From NCBI GenBank assembly GCA_010093685.1, contig MU006217.1:2197871-2261870 (forward strand): 64,000 bases of DNA, in the 5' to 3' direction. Below are positions 1 to 10,141 of the stretch, in pieces. Every line of letters starts with the position of its first letter. Positions within the stretch are counted from its first letter, which is position 1. A model generated the notes under the pieces. It searched no databases. It was not told the origin of the DNA and saw only the letters and a program-made list of their open reading frames with translations. Origin of the DNA: Ophiobolus disseminans (taxonomy: Eukaryota > Ascomycota > Dothideomycetes > Pleosporales > Phaeosphaeriaceae). The translations under genes were made by a program, and so were the position numbers.

Positions 1-1
1 A

Positions 2-226
2 AACGGGCAAGGTGGACCTGATTGGGTAGACGGTGAGACATGGGCGTGGCCGTATCCGGAGAATTCCGTGCGGCAGTGTGCTAGGACGACGGCTGCTCGT
101 GTTCGAAGGACTAGGCTTGGACAGTTTTTGAGAGATGCTGGTCTTGTTGTGCCTGATATCAGGCGCTATTGGATTATAAGGTTGGGAATCGATGGCAAGC
201 ATCGCGTGGGTGGATCGAATTTCTAG
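2..226 (+). CDS. C-terminal fragment of an uncharacterised fungal protein
   Basis: An open frame runs from the window edge to a TAG at 224-226, so only the last 74 residues are seen. The tail has the motifs PDWVDGETWAWP and GQFLRDAGL, followed by a WIIRLGID segment. The same order occurs at the end of the decayed gene at 920-1914 (LDWVGGRNWAYP, YQFLVDAGL, WHIRIGIA), so the two are tandem paralogues. The family resembles lineage-expanded fungal proteins with a CRQ(V/I)R(D/A)E(F/A) core; no biochemical role can be assigned. The start lies outside the window, and an intron upstream cannot be excluded. Confidence 0.6.
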   Translation, partial: NGQGGPDWVDGETWAWPYPENSVRQCARTTAARVRRTRLGQFLRDAGLVVPDIRRYWIIRLGIDGKHRVGGSNF

Positions 227-919
227 GTGCGTTGAGCTGATAAGTACTTGTAATATTAGTAATTAATGGAGCATGACATTTTAAAAAGCAGTACAACAAT
301 ATAAACCTTTTTTCTGTGACCTCTTTTGGCTATTAAGAAGGGTTGAAACGTAAAAAGAGATAGCACACTCGAAATCAATCGGTGCATTCTGAGAATTCAG
401 AGTCGAGGATATGATATTATCAAGTTACGACAGCGGCATCGTGAGCGTCTGCTCTCCGACCCGCTCTTCGCACTGGTTACAAGACACATTATCTTCACCG
501 TTGATTGATCATTGTATTGTGAGATCAGAGTTGTCTTGACCTAGTCCATTGTCTTTCTATGGGACCTTTGTTCGAACCTTTCATTGCAATGGCCTTATTG
601 TACCTGACACAATGTCATTGAAAAGGTGAACTTTTGTTCGCAGCGACACATTCTGAACCTCGATAAATGATCAGGACATGCTGTCTCCCGTCCTCGTTCT
701 TTCGAGAAAAGCACACATTGAAATCCTATCAAAATATTGCAGTAGCCCTACTAGCTCAAGATGAAGTAAGCAATATATGATGTTGGCTTTGTAGCAATAG
801 AGAACTGACGAGTCTTGATAGTGTACTTACACCTGCGCAAAGGCGAGCGCGTACCAACTATAACACTTTGACTAGCTACTTTATGCGGCTTCCCGGGCGT
901 AAGTCAAACCTCCTCAGGC
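227..919. other. Intergenic, no gene seen
   Basis: This AT-leaning spacer separates the two tandem paralogues. No long frame, tRNA-like fold or repeat family was recognised. It presumably holds the terminator of the first gene and the promoter of the second, but no clear TATA box decides this. Confidence 0.5.
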
Positions 920-1914
920 ATGGATCCTTGGGACCTTATTCTGACAGTACACCAGCCCGAAAAAAACGAGATATACGAGGCAGCCGTTGATTCATGGCTC
1001 ACCGCTCACAGTCCACAGCAGCATATTCGATTCGGCATTGACCCGAGAGTGCAATGGCAGACGCTTCGTCCCATCTTCGCCACAACACCAGACCGCTTAG
1101 TCTTGACTCCCCCCTCACGTGCTTCTTATGTACTTCATCAGAATGTCCAGGGACAAAGAGCCACAATCAATAATTCTTATCGGCTATGAAACACGATCTC
1201 GTCAATTTAACTCTTGCCCAAATTTGCCGGCAGGTGCGGGACGAGTTTCGGTCCGTACAGCGCGGACGACTCACTATTTTCGTGCATTGGAAGGAAATGG
1301 ACCAATTTATGGAAAAGTTCTATCCATCTCAAGATCCAGCGGTTATTACAAACTATAACGGACGACCTATAACCATTACGTTTCCCTGGTCTAATATTCG
1401 CAGGTTCGATACCCTTCCGCTCTTGAAACTGATTGCGATCGCACCTTTTGTACAGTGCGCAGATGTGTGGGCTTGGAACAAAACCGCAGATCCCAATGCC
1501 CAAGAACATGAGGACTAAATTTTTGACACCCTATTTGTTCCAACCAGATCACTAAGCGCATACATCAGCGTGCCGAATGCACCACCCTTTGAAAAGATAT
1601 TGTTTCGGGCGCGCCAACAAACCCTGGGTCTTGATAATAGACAACCAGCGACTGTTGAAATATGGTTCAAGCCACCTCCCGCAGGCAGCACCGAACTTGA
1701 CTGGGTCGGCGGGAGGAACTGGGCATATCCACAGGGTGACCCTCTACCACCGCAGAGTAACTTAAGGGAGACAGCGCAACGGCGAAAGTGACAGAAACTT
1801 TATCAATTCTTGGTAGACGCTGGTCTATTTGAGGACGAGATCGAGGAAAGTTGGCATATTCGGATCGGAATTGCGGGTAGACATGCTAGAGGAGGACTTG
1901 GAATCAAGAAGTAG
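920..1914 (+). pseudogene. Decayed paralogue of the gene at the window start
   Basis: The frame opens with MDPWDLILTVHQ at 920 and is lost near 1185. A second frame from 1186 to 1914 encodes the family core (LAQICRQVRDEFRSVQRG, then an FVHWKEMDQFMEKFYP segment) and the C-terminal motifs shared with 2-226. That second frame has only two in-frame stops, TAA at 1516-1518 and TGA at 1789-1791, with homologous sequence continuing after both. Each is one C-to-T change from a sense codon (CAA or CGA). The break between 920 and 1186 could be a frameshift or an intron with poor signals. Function is unknown. A sequencing error is less likely given two separate stops of the same mutational type. Confidence 0.7.
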
Positions 1915-2345
1915 ACGTATTGCGCGCACTTGAAATGTATATTAGTAGTGCCCAGATATTATAGCTTGCAGCAACACGGTGTGTATGATCTGATTGTAGC
2001 ATGAAGTTTAAGCTCTCGCAGTGTGAGTTGTGTACATGACGAGTCCAGCAGGTGGGTTGCGACAAGGATGTTTGGTATGAAGCGGGAGGATAAATAAATC
2101 TTCCAGGTACGACTATAGCAAGACTGCACAGACTTACCATGATCCAGATCGGAGGATCGTGTCGACGCTCTTATGCAGCCTTGCTGCGTGCGTGGTGAGA
2201 AAGGGTGAAGCAAGCTAAACGCGAATTTAGCCCAACGTGGCAGTGTTCGATCGGTCCTGCACTGCCACAAGCGCCACCATGACAGCTCCGCGTCTTCAGG
2301 CTTTCGACTCCTCGTGTCCACCACCAACTATGAACCGCAACAATC
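1915..2345. other. Intergenic, promoter side of the zinc-knuckle gene
   Basis: No gene is seen here. The stretch lies between the decayed paralogue and the ATG at 2346, so it should hold that gene's promoter and leader. I see no reliable TATA box or repeat. Confidence 0.4.
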
Positions 2346-4357
2346 ATGGACCCGTTGAGCGTCACAGCGTCAATCGTCGGCATCCTCGCTGCCGCCGCCA
2401 AAATCGGTGAATCGCTTCACGGCACAATCTCCACCGCCAAGGATGCCCCGCAAGTGCTGACAGCTCTCGACTGCGAGGTTCGCGAGTTTCAGGCTGCGCT
2501 TTCATCTCTCCAGGTTCTTCTTTTGGACTTGTCATCCGCATCGCCCCACCGCACGGCTCTTGTTCAAGTGGATCATCTCATCGCGACACTGACAGAATGC
2601 GTGTTGACATTTTCGGAGCTGGAGACGACCATCGTACCGTTCGCTTCGCTTCGAGGACCGAAGGTCCCTCTCCGGACAAGGCTGAAATGGACGCGAGCCG
2701 AAAGCGACTGCCTCAAGATACTTGAGCGACTTCAACGACATAAGTCGACGATATCTCTTATGTTGAATATCTTCCAATGGTAAGGACCTTCGAAACCTGC
2801 CGAAACTGAACTGACATGTGGTATAGTGCCTCGGATGCAGAAGCTAGTCGTTCGCAGTCGACACTAGAAGCCATGGTCGAACAGCTTTTGTTGAGTAATC
2901 GGCAACTTTGCAGGCGACTCAGAAATCTCGAAGACGTGCTTGACGCCAGTAGCTTCGTTGCGAGAGGGAATGACAATGCCAGTCTTTTCTCCCGAGCAGA
3001 GAGTACCACGAGTGCAACGAGGCGCCTGTCGGCACGCGAAACGCCCTCGATGATAAAAGCTATTAGTATGCGTTATGCCTTCGAAGACGATCTGGAGTCG
3101 TCGCGCGTTTATCGCATGGTGAAGAAAGATGCCTGCGATCATTCGCTTATTAGCTCGGCCATACGGACGCAGACGTGGTCGATCTTTTCTGGTCTCTCTC
3201 TCGCAGAAATCTCTAACATATCCGTCGTAGCTCTGCCTCTATATGTAGACGATATCAAGGATGGTGGGCAGTACCGTCTACTTCCTGCTCACGAGTCTGG
3301 TTATGAAGGACAAATTGCTGTTCACTCGGAAAACGTCTCATCGGCCATCGATGGAACAGGATTGCCTGTCCTCGCCTTCTCAGATAGAATCAACGCTAGA
3401 GACGGACCATGGATTGATAAAAAAGTCTATTGGGGGGTCCCTGCAGACAACATTTCCCACGTGGATTTGATCTCAGCCTTTAATATCCCACTTGAATCTA
3501 CCACTGCAAAAGATAGCGGTGTACTACCTGTATCGGCCACGCGTGATAGTCTTGGCACTGAGTTGGTAGATGTCGTGGAAACCGAATCGAATTTACATCG
3601 TCTCGATGATGCGGACGACTCATCTTCGTCTGTCAGACCGGTGCACATGTTCTACGACCCCACGGTTGAGGGAAGATCTGGCTTCGACTCAGGTCAGTGA
3701 ATCAAGTCGTAGAATCATCGCGGAGAGCTAACGCACGTAGTCTATGAGTGTTTTGCCATCGAGCTTTACCGCTGCATTGTGTGCAATAACACCTCTCATG
3801 TCGACGACCTGTCATTACTTCTCCAAGACTCTTCAGCCGTTTGCGAAAATTGTATGCACTGCTCTCAGTGTGGGAGTAGCCTGTATGACCCGGCGGTCTT
3901 TTCCAAGTTCAATGCTGTCTGCACACAGTGTCTTAGATGTAGAGACTGTGGGAGGCTCATCGATACCTTTAGATACGCCCTTACAACCGAAGGCGTTTGC
4001 TGTTTGGATTGCTATGACAGTGGAAATTACCTCGAACCTCGGTCCGCGAAACGGGAAATGTACATGTACCAGATAACGGTAGGCAAAAGCCGACCCATTG
4101 AACTCAGCGAGCATGCCGACTTGAATCTTGGTACAACTTCAAAGCTACCGCCTCCATCCTCGAGATCTCCGTCCCCGAACTCTACTGAAGATGGGAGGCA
4201 AAGTTTCGCGGAGTGGCTGGATGACGAGGCATCCGCCCTCGCGTATGATCGCGTCTCTGACGGGTCCGTGTCCTTTTACTCAGTCGAGTCGCGGTTATTC
4301 TCGATACCGGAATACTCCACCACTGGAAGGATTATCGAGCTTGCAGACCACGAATGA
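2346..4357 (+). CDS. Fungal_N-like domain protein with C-terminal LIM-like zinc knuckles
   Basis: Three exons give 638 aa: 2346-2779, 2827-3692 and 3741-4357. Introns are 47-48 bp with GTAAGG and GTCAGT donors, and frames join exactly. The N-terminus (MDPLSVTASIVGILAAAAKI) is typical of the Fungal_N domain that opens many fungal STAND/NACHT and ankyrin proteins and is thought to act in signalling or incompatibility. A leucine-rich, probably coiled-coil stretch follows (RQLCRRLRNLEDVLDA). Residues 445-524 hold six CxxC pairs with inter-pair gaps of 19, 2, 16, 2 and 17, close to LIM topology (Cys-x2-Cys, x16-23, His/Cys-x2-Cys, x2) but with Cys in place of His. There is no NACHT, P-loop or ankyrin repeat. 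The tail is Ser/Pro-rich. An adaptor role is inference from domain content. Confidence 0.82.
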
Positions 4358-4573
4358 GGATCTCTGATCTGCAATGCGGCTACGCATGCCCACACCTGAG
4401 AAAACTTAGTAGACATCTTTCGATATCGCCCTCGCCCTTCCACCCTACGACTACAACACCCAGTACGCTGAAACGCCCAACGCGGCCACGGCCACAACTA
4501 GTACATCATATCCCACCCTTAATCTATCCTTCGATATCTGACCAGCGCGAAGGTCGGAATCACAAACGCTAAG

Positions 4574-5112
4574 ATGGACGACACCACGCAACTTGCAGCA
4601 CCCGTACCTGCACGGGACTCCGCAAACTCATCCAGCTGATACATCATGACAGCCCGCGACGCAACGGAGCTCCCAAGCGTGATAATCACCGTTCGTATCT
4701 ACGGCATTTGGTTCTCGGCAACTCGTCCATGCCACTCCAAATGCACGAGAAGCGCAAACGTCCTGGCGCAAGAAATGGAACGCGATACTCCGGAACGTCC
4801 TATCTACAACTCAAACTATGATGCGAGAACCAATACGTTCACCTCCCTGCCCAGCGACAGGGACGATGGAGGAACACTGTATTCGCGTTCGAATTGCTCG
4901 AAACCATTCTCAACTACCAACGACATCTCCCCAACTTTCCCCACCCCTTCGCCGCCGCATCCCCGTGTTTCGGCTACAGCGGGTGCTTCCGGAGCATCAA
5001 GTTCGGACTACTTTATCTCGGCTATCTTCCAGGCATTGCAGCATCTTACCACCACTACCTTCTCTAAGCGTCTAATCCCGAGACGATCATTTCGTGTGGG
5101 GACATGAGCTAG
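4574..5112 (+). pseudogene. Decayed gene, possible membrane protein
   Basis: From an ATG at 4574 a protein-like frame is broken three times. An in-frame TGA lies at 4637-4639. A one-base deletion near 4881-4888 moves the frame from SLPSDRDDGGTLYSR to FELLETILNYQRHLPNF. A TAA at 5065-5067 is followed by in-frame SNPETIISCGDMS ending at TAG 5110-5112. The last third (FGYSGCFRSIKFGLLYLGYL) reads as a conserved hydrophobic domain, so the shift is more convincing than an intron, for which no GT-AG pair fits. Family and function are not recognised. Its 3-prime end lies about 580 bp from the convergent desaturase gene. Confidence 0.55.
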
Positions 5113-5289
5113 CTTCCGAAATCCTCATTGGGAAGGGAATGGTTCGCAGTGATCTGCGCAGCTAGCGTATGGCATTTAGTGGGCATGGGTATCGCGAATG
5201 CTACACCTTTTTCATGCTTCCCGGGTGAGCATCCTGATACAGCACCTTGTTGCAGGAGTTGTAAAGGTTGGGAGCTTGCAAATGGCCCC

Positions 5290-5455
5290 GATACTCCAGG
5301 CATGGCATGTGAGAATGGTGTACTTGCTTCTAGTACGATGCATTGGCAGCATGTTAGATACTGGAAGTTCGTAGCATGTGAAAGCGGTATGCTCGATGTT
5401 CCAGGCGTGGCATGTGTAAATGGTGTGCTAGGTATTCGTGTTCGTAGCATGTGAG
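5290..5455 (+). repeat. Diverged short tandem-like repeat
   Basis: Two diverged copies of CCAGGCATGGCATGTGA lead into AATGGTGT(A/G)CT, near 5298 and 5400. They alternate with two copies of GTTCGTAGCATGTGA, near 5368 and 5440. The repeat period is roughly 70-100 bp and imperfect. The rest of 5113-5695 has no gene that I can support. A plus frame over this repeat is Cys-rich but opens with TTG. Confidence 0.5.
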
Positions 5456-5695
5456 ATTGCATGCTGAGCGCTCTAAAGCGATATAATGATGGCGCGAGCG
5501 AGTGCACGTCAGACCAATGCGCCATCCAATCAAACACGCCGTTATAATTATCCAAAAAATAGTCAAGCAAAGCACCAATTCCGTCACAAACGAAAAACAT
5601 CAAATTCAGAATCGAATCAAGTCTATTATCGGTCTAGTGGTATCATCTGGAACTTTTGCATCTTGTATGCCTGTTACCCCGGTTCTTTACACCGT

Positions 5696-7005
5696 TCAGC
5701 TCTTGGCCCACATAAGGCTGCCCTTCTTGTCGGACTCGACGTACTTGCACTGGGTGAATGCTTCCCAGAGGTCAATGAAGAAGTTGGTGCGCTGCTCGAT
5801 GTACTTGTCGCCGAGCATGGGCGCGACGGCCCATGTAGCCTCCTCGCAGTGGTAGAAGGGAATGCGGCTGTGATGAATGTTAGCAATTTGCGTGTTAAAC
5901 TGGACTTGAGACATGGAGGCATTGGAGATGGCAAACTTACGGGAACATATGGTGAACAACGTGATACTCAATAATGCCATGGAAGATATGGCGACCGATG
6001 AACCCGAACTCGCGGTCAACAGTCGAAAGCGCACCCTTGACGAACGTCCAGTCTTCAGCCTCGTAATGCGCGGCGTCCTCGTGAGTGTGGTGCAGATAAG
6101 TAATGGCAACTAAACAGAAGGTCAGTTCCCGATTCGCCAATCAAAACGAAACAGAAGCCGAACTCACCGATCCAGTGGTTCATCCACAGATATGGGAGGC
6201 CGTACATCAGGCACGTGTTGGCAACGCCGATGGACTGGGAAACACGGATAAGAGCGGTGAGGGTGATGAGGAGACCAACGTTGCTGAGCGCAACAAATGG
6301 CATTTCAGATTGCGTGAAGACGGAGCACGTAGGGTCGAGATGGGACTGCTTGTACTTTGGAGTGTTTTTGCGGTTGCCCCTGGTCAAGCTGTTTACGCCC
6401 GCACCTGCATTGAGCAGGATGTACATGGGCCAGCCGAAAAGTTGGTGAACTGCAAGCGAGAGGATGCTGAAAATCGGGGCGTCGGCGGCCGTGTGGTCGA
6501 TGATCTTCTCCATAATGGAGGGTTCGGACTTCCTCACAGCTTCCGGCTTGCGGTGGGGAACAAAGACGGTGTCCTTCTCCATATGGTTGTGATAGCGGTG
6601 ATGACGCGAGTGGCTGAATTTCCAGCTGAAAAAGGGGACCATCAGCATGGAATGCAGCGCCCAGCCAACGGTCGCATTGACAGTAAGGTCTGCAGAGAAT
6701 GAGTCGTGGCCGCATTCGTGCGCCAAGATCCAAAGGCCGGTGAAAAATAGGCCGGTGACGAAGCTGTAGAGACCCCAGGCAGGAATGGCGAGGGCCAGCG
6801 GGAGGTCGAGTTTCATGAGCTGAACGGCGCTGTAGAAAAGTACCGACACGGCCACAAGGTCGCGGGCGACATATGAGAGGGAACGGAGCATCGAGCGCTC
6901 GAAGCATTTTGCAGGAATAGCATCCCGCAAGGTCTTGATGTCGGGGACCGCGGTGGGCTTGGGTGCCTCCATGACCTGCGTGGTGGTGGTAGTAGTGGAC
7001 GTCAT
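5696..7005 (-). CDS. Delta-12-type fatty acid desaturase
   Basis: Three exons on the minus strand (6168-7005, 5941-6109, 5696-5867) join in frame to 392 aa. Introns are 6110-6167 (GTGAGT donor) and 5868-5940 (GTAAGT donor). The membrane di-iron desaturase signature is complete: His boxes HECGH (residues 96-100), HSRHH (132-136) and HVVHH (329-333), with hydrophobic segments around residues 50-90 and after residue 195. RDAIPAKCFERS is the usual conserved N-terminal block of fungal Delta-12/omega-3 enzymes, which act on phospholipid-bound oleate or linoleate in the ER. Delta-12 versus omega-3 specificity cannot be read from sequence. The protein is shorter than many fungal homologues but near plant FAD2 length. 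The ATG at 7005 precedes a Thr-rich leader (MTSTTTTTTQ). Confidence 0.9.
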
Positions 7006-8123
7006 GATGTTCGTTGTCTGGGAGGAGGGACAAGAACAAAAGGCGCTGGCGAGCGTTCGTAGCGGCGGGCTCGACGTTTTGTAGAATTACCCCGTGCGAG
7101 GCGGTGAAAATCTGTTGGAATTCGGAAAACAGAGCCTAAGCTCAAACGAACCCGAGATGTGTTTCGAAGGACGCGGTAAAGGTGGTTAGCGGATACCAGC
7201 CCGCGACACCGCCTTTCTTTCTCGATTGTGAAAGAGTGGGCCCTGCACAGAATTTTCGCCTTGGAGCACGTTCCACCTCAGCGGTCGAGACTGGAAGATT
7301 GCGACGTGCATATCTTGGGACCGGGTGGTTGGTCCCGACCAGTAGCCGGAGTGTGGTTATCGGAGTGAGAGGGTGAGGTACCGAGGTACTCAAGAAATGG
7401 ATACCATCGCGCAATCGCTGCATTCCCAACGCATTCCTCTACATACCAAAAAAAAGGGTCCAGAGGAGCCTCGGAGGCGAGCCACGAGGTAGCACGCATT
7501 GGGCGTAGGCGGCACGAACCTCCAGCCCGGCCGTGAGCATCGTGGAGACCTTTTCTGCCGCGAGGCTAGCTGTATTTTGCGAAAGTCAGGGTCCGCAGGT
7601 GTGAAGTGCGGCTCTCGCTTAGCAGTGCCATGGCGCGCCAAACGGGTGATAAGCAGGGGCGGCACCGGATGTGGCTAATGCGACGTTAGGGGATACAGCT
7701 AGCGGCTTGTCGAGGTATTTGTTTTGCCAATCGTTCTAGAGCGTGGAAGAGCACACGTTGCAGATCTGATAAGCCCGCAGATGTTGAGGGAAGAGGTGGA
7801 GTGCTGAAAAGACACCATTGCCCCCTGGTGCTCCGTTTGAGGGGCTGTAAACGCTCGACGACCGCTGGAAAGATGATGACAGCAAGCATGTATGTACCGG
7901 CTAGATCACGAATCTGGCAGGCAACGCGACTGATCTCGCCGAGAGGAGACCCATGTATTTACCGAAGAGCCTATCCTAGCCTTTGCACTCGTGTCAGATA
8001 TCTAGCAACGTCCACTGAGATAAGAACTCACAGAACAAAGATCCTGCATAGATCCAAATGTTGCTCAAGGAAAGAAGAGCAATGATCGGGTACAGCTGGT
8101 TCAGTTGCTCTTCCAGCCTCATC
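7006..8123. other. Intergenic between desaturase and MFS gene
   Basis: Open frames exist on both strands but none shows a domain, signal peptide or conserved splice pattern. The part next to 7005 should carry the desaturase promoter, and the part next to 8124 the MFS 3-prime end. I see no RNA gene or mobile element. Confidence 0.5.
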
Positions 8124-10141
8124 TCATTTTCCACAAACCACTTCGCTCCTCACGGACTCGAGCTCGGTAGCGCATTCGCTCTCACGTCGCAGCTTCGTTC
8201 TCTTGATACCAAACGAGACAAACAGCCCCAAGGCGCTCACCACAGCATAAAAGATCCACGTGCTGCTCAGGGCACTCGAGAGCTCATTCTTCACCACGAG
8301 TTTCTGCTGATCTGGTAATCTGGCGACAATCGGTGCCAGAGAAAGTGCTTCTCCGCTGGCGAGACGATGCGCGAGATCTTCCGGTATGCCAGCGCTAATG
8401 AGACCATTGAAGCGCTTTGACATCATCATCTGGAACACGACTTGTCCAACTACAACGCCAATAGCACCAGAGATCATACGCACGAACCCGAAAGCCGACG
8501 TTCCAGTTGCGATATCTGAGTCTCGAACGCGGGTTTGTAAAGCGATAAGAGGAGCGCCGAAGTTGGGACCGAAACCAAAGCCGATAACAACCAAGATAGC
8601 AATGATCTTGCCCATGCTGTGGGTAACATCGAGCGACACAAGTAGTCCGATGCCAATCGTCATTGTTAGCAGACCAGCTTGGAGAATTTCGAGAAAGCGG
8701 CCTGTCTTTTCAATGACATATCCCGATGCGAGCGAGACCGTCGCAAGTGGAATGGCGATTGCTAGCATGTGTATGCCGGTTGCCGAAGGGCTGAGATTGA
8801 GGACTATTTGAAAATGAATGGGCAGGAAGTACGCGACTGAGTTGAATGCCAGAGCGTCGCAAGCGCACACACTCAACGCACTCATATTGCTGATATCCTT
8901 GAAGATGCGGAGTGGCAAGATTGGGCTTCGGCCATTCTTCTCTGTCCACCACTGCGTAATGGAAAAAACCAGGGTCATGAGCCCTCCGAGCAGAATGAGG
9001 ACAACGACTCCAGGTCTGGTGAACGAGGAAGTACATCCTAATTGTAGGCCGACAAGCAGCAAGATAGCGGCCGTGAGAACGGTGGATGCGCCCAGCCAGT
9101 CCAAGGACCACAGACCTGCAAGTAGTGGCGTCCGTGGATTGTGTAGATCTAGGCACATGTATAAGGTGAATAGTGATGTGCATATGATCGGTACTGTTGC
9201 AGTGTTAGCTTCAACTACATCAACGACATTGAAAGTCCGATCAGTAGGCGCGAAAGGACGTACTGTTCACAAAGAAACACCATCTCCAGCCTGCAAACTG
9301 CGCGAAGATTCCTCCAATTACTGGCCCGAGAGCAGATGCGCAAGCCCATATAAAGCCAACTGTGCCAATATAGAAAGAGCGGTCCCTATTCAAGGTCAGC
9401 AATGTCCAGCGCTTGTGTTAGTGCCAAGCCCTTTGCAGGATGATTTGCGGTAAGGAAAGGTTAAGACATCGAAACTTACCGAATACCGAACGTGTCGCTA
9501 ACACATATGTGGACTAACACCACAACTCCTCCTCCACCGAGTCCTTGAATAACTCGGCCAGTGACTAGCGTGGCGGCATTACCACTGATGCCGCAAAGAA
9601 TACTTCCGACCAGGAAGACAGCGTCCGCGATAAGGATGATAGGCTTCCTTCCAAAGATGTCCGAGATTTTCCCCCAGAAGGGAACTGACGCAGCGTTGGC
9701 AAGAAGATACGCAGACCCCACCCAAGCATATAAAGCATCAGGAATATGGAATGACGTCGCGATGGTTGGTAGTGCTGTGGGTATGAGGACGGTATCAAGC
9801 GCCACCAGGAAGATGGATAAACAAAGCGCAGCGAACGCAAGCAGGTTGAACAATGTTGGCTTCGGCAAATGCTGTTCCAAAACTTCTTCAGTGGCGTCTA
9901 CACCGGACGACCGTGAAAGAATGGTTGCTTGTTTTTCCTGGTGATTGCTTGCGCCGCTCAACTTGACATTTCTGCATGAGGTCGACGGTAGACTGCGCTT
10001 CGACCAGTTTGCAACAGATCCAACGTATGGTGGAACCCGAGAGTCTGTCTCGATTATTGTGGCGGCCATAGCTGCTGGAACTGGTGGAGTATGATATAAG
10101 CTGAAAGGCGGGAAAAGAAACGGTATTGTCTGCAGGGCCAT
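8124..10141 (-). CDS. DHA2-type MFS multidrug or metabolite exporter
   Basis: Exons 9480-10141, 9264-9385 and 8124-9193 (minus) join in frame. Introns are 9386-9479 and 9194-9263, with GTAAGT and GTACGT donors. Starting at 10141 gives 617 aa; an internal ATG at 10069 (MAATIIETD) gives 593 and is an equal candidate. Landmarks are LPTIATSF in helix 1, GKISDIFGRKPI (MFS motif A, loop 2-3) and GRVIQGLGGGGVVV (motif B/helix 4). About 14 hydrophobic helices follow, as in the DHA2 drug:H+ antiporter group. Such plasma-membrane pumps export drugs or fungal secondary metabolites. No biosynthetic cluster is visible beside it, so the substrate is unknown. Confidence 0.88.

Noticed and set aside
5128..5454. 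Cys-rich small secreted protein frame on plus strand
   Set aside because: It opens with TTG, overlaps a degenerate repeat that creates the Cys pattern, and has no splice or promoter support.
7142..7889. Overlapping frames upstream of the desaturase
   Set aside because: Short, without motifs, on both strands; probably chance in GC-balanced intergenic DNA.
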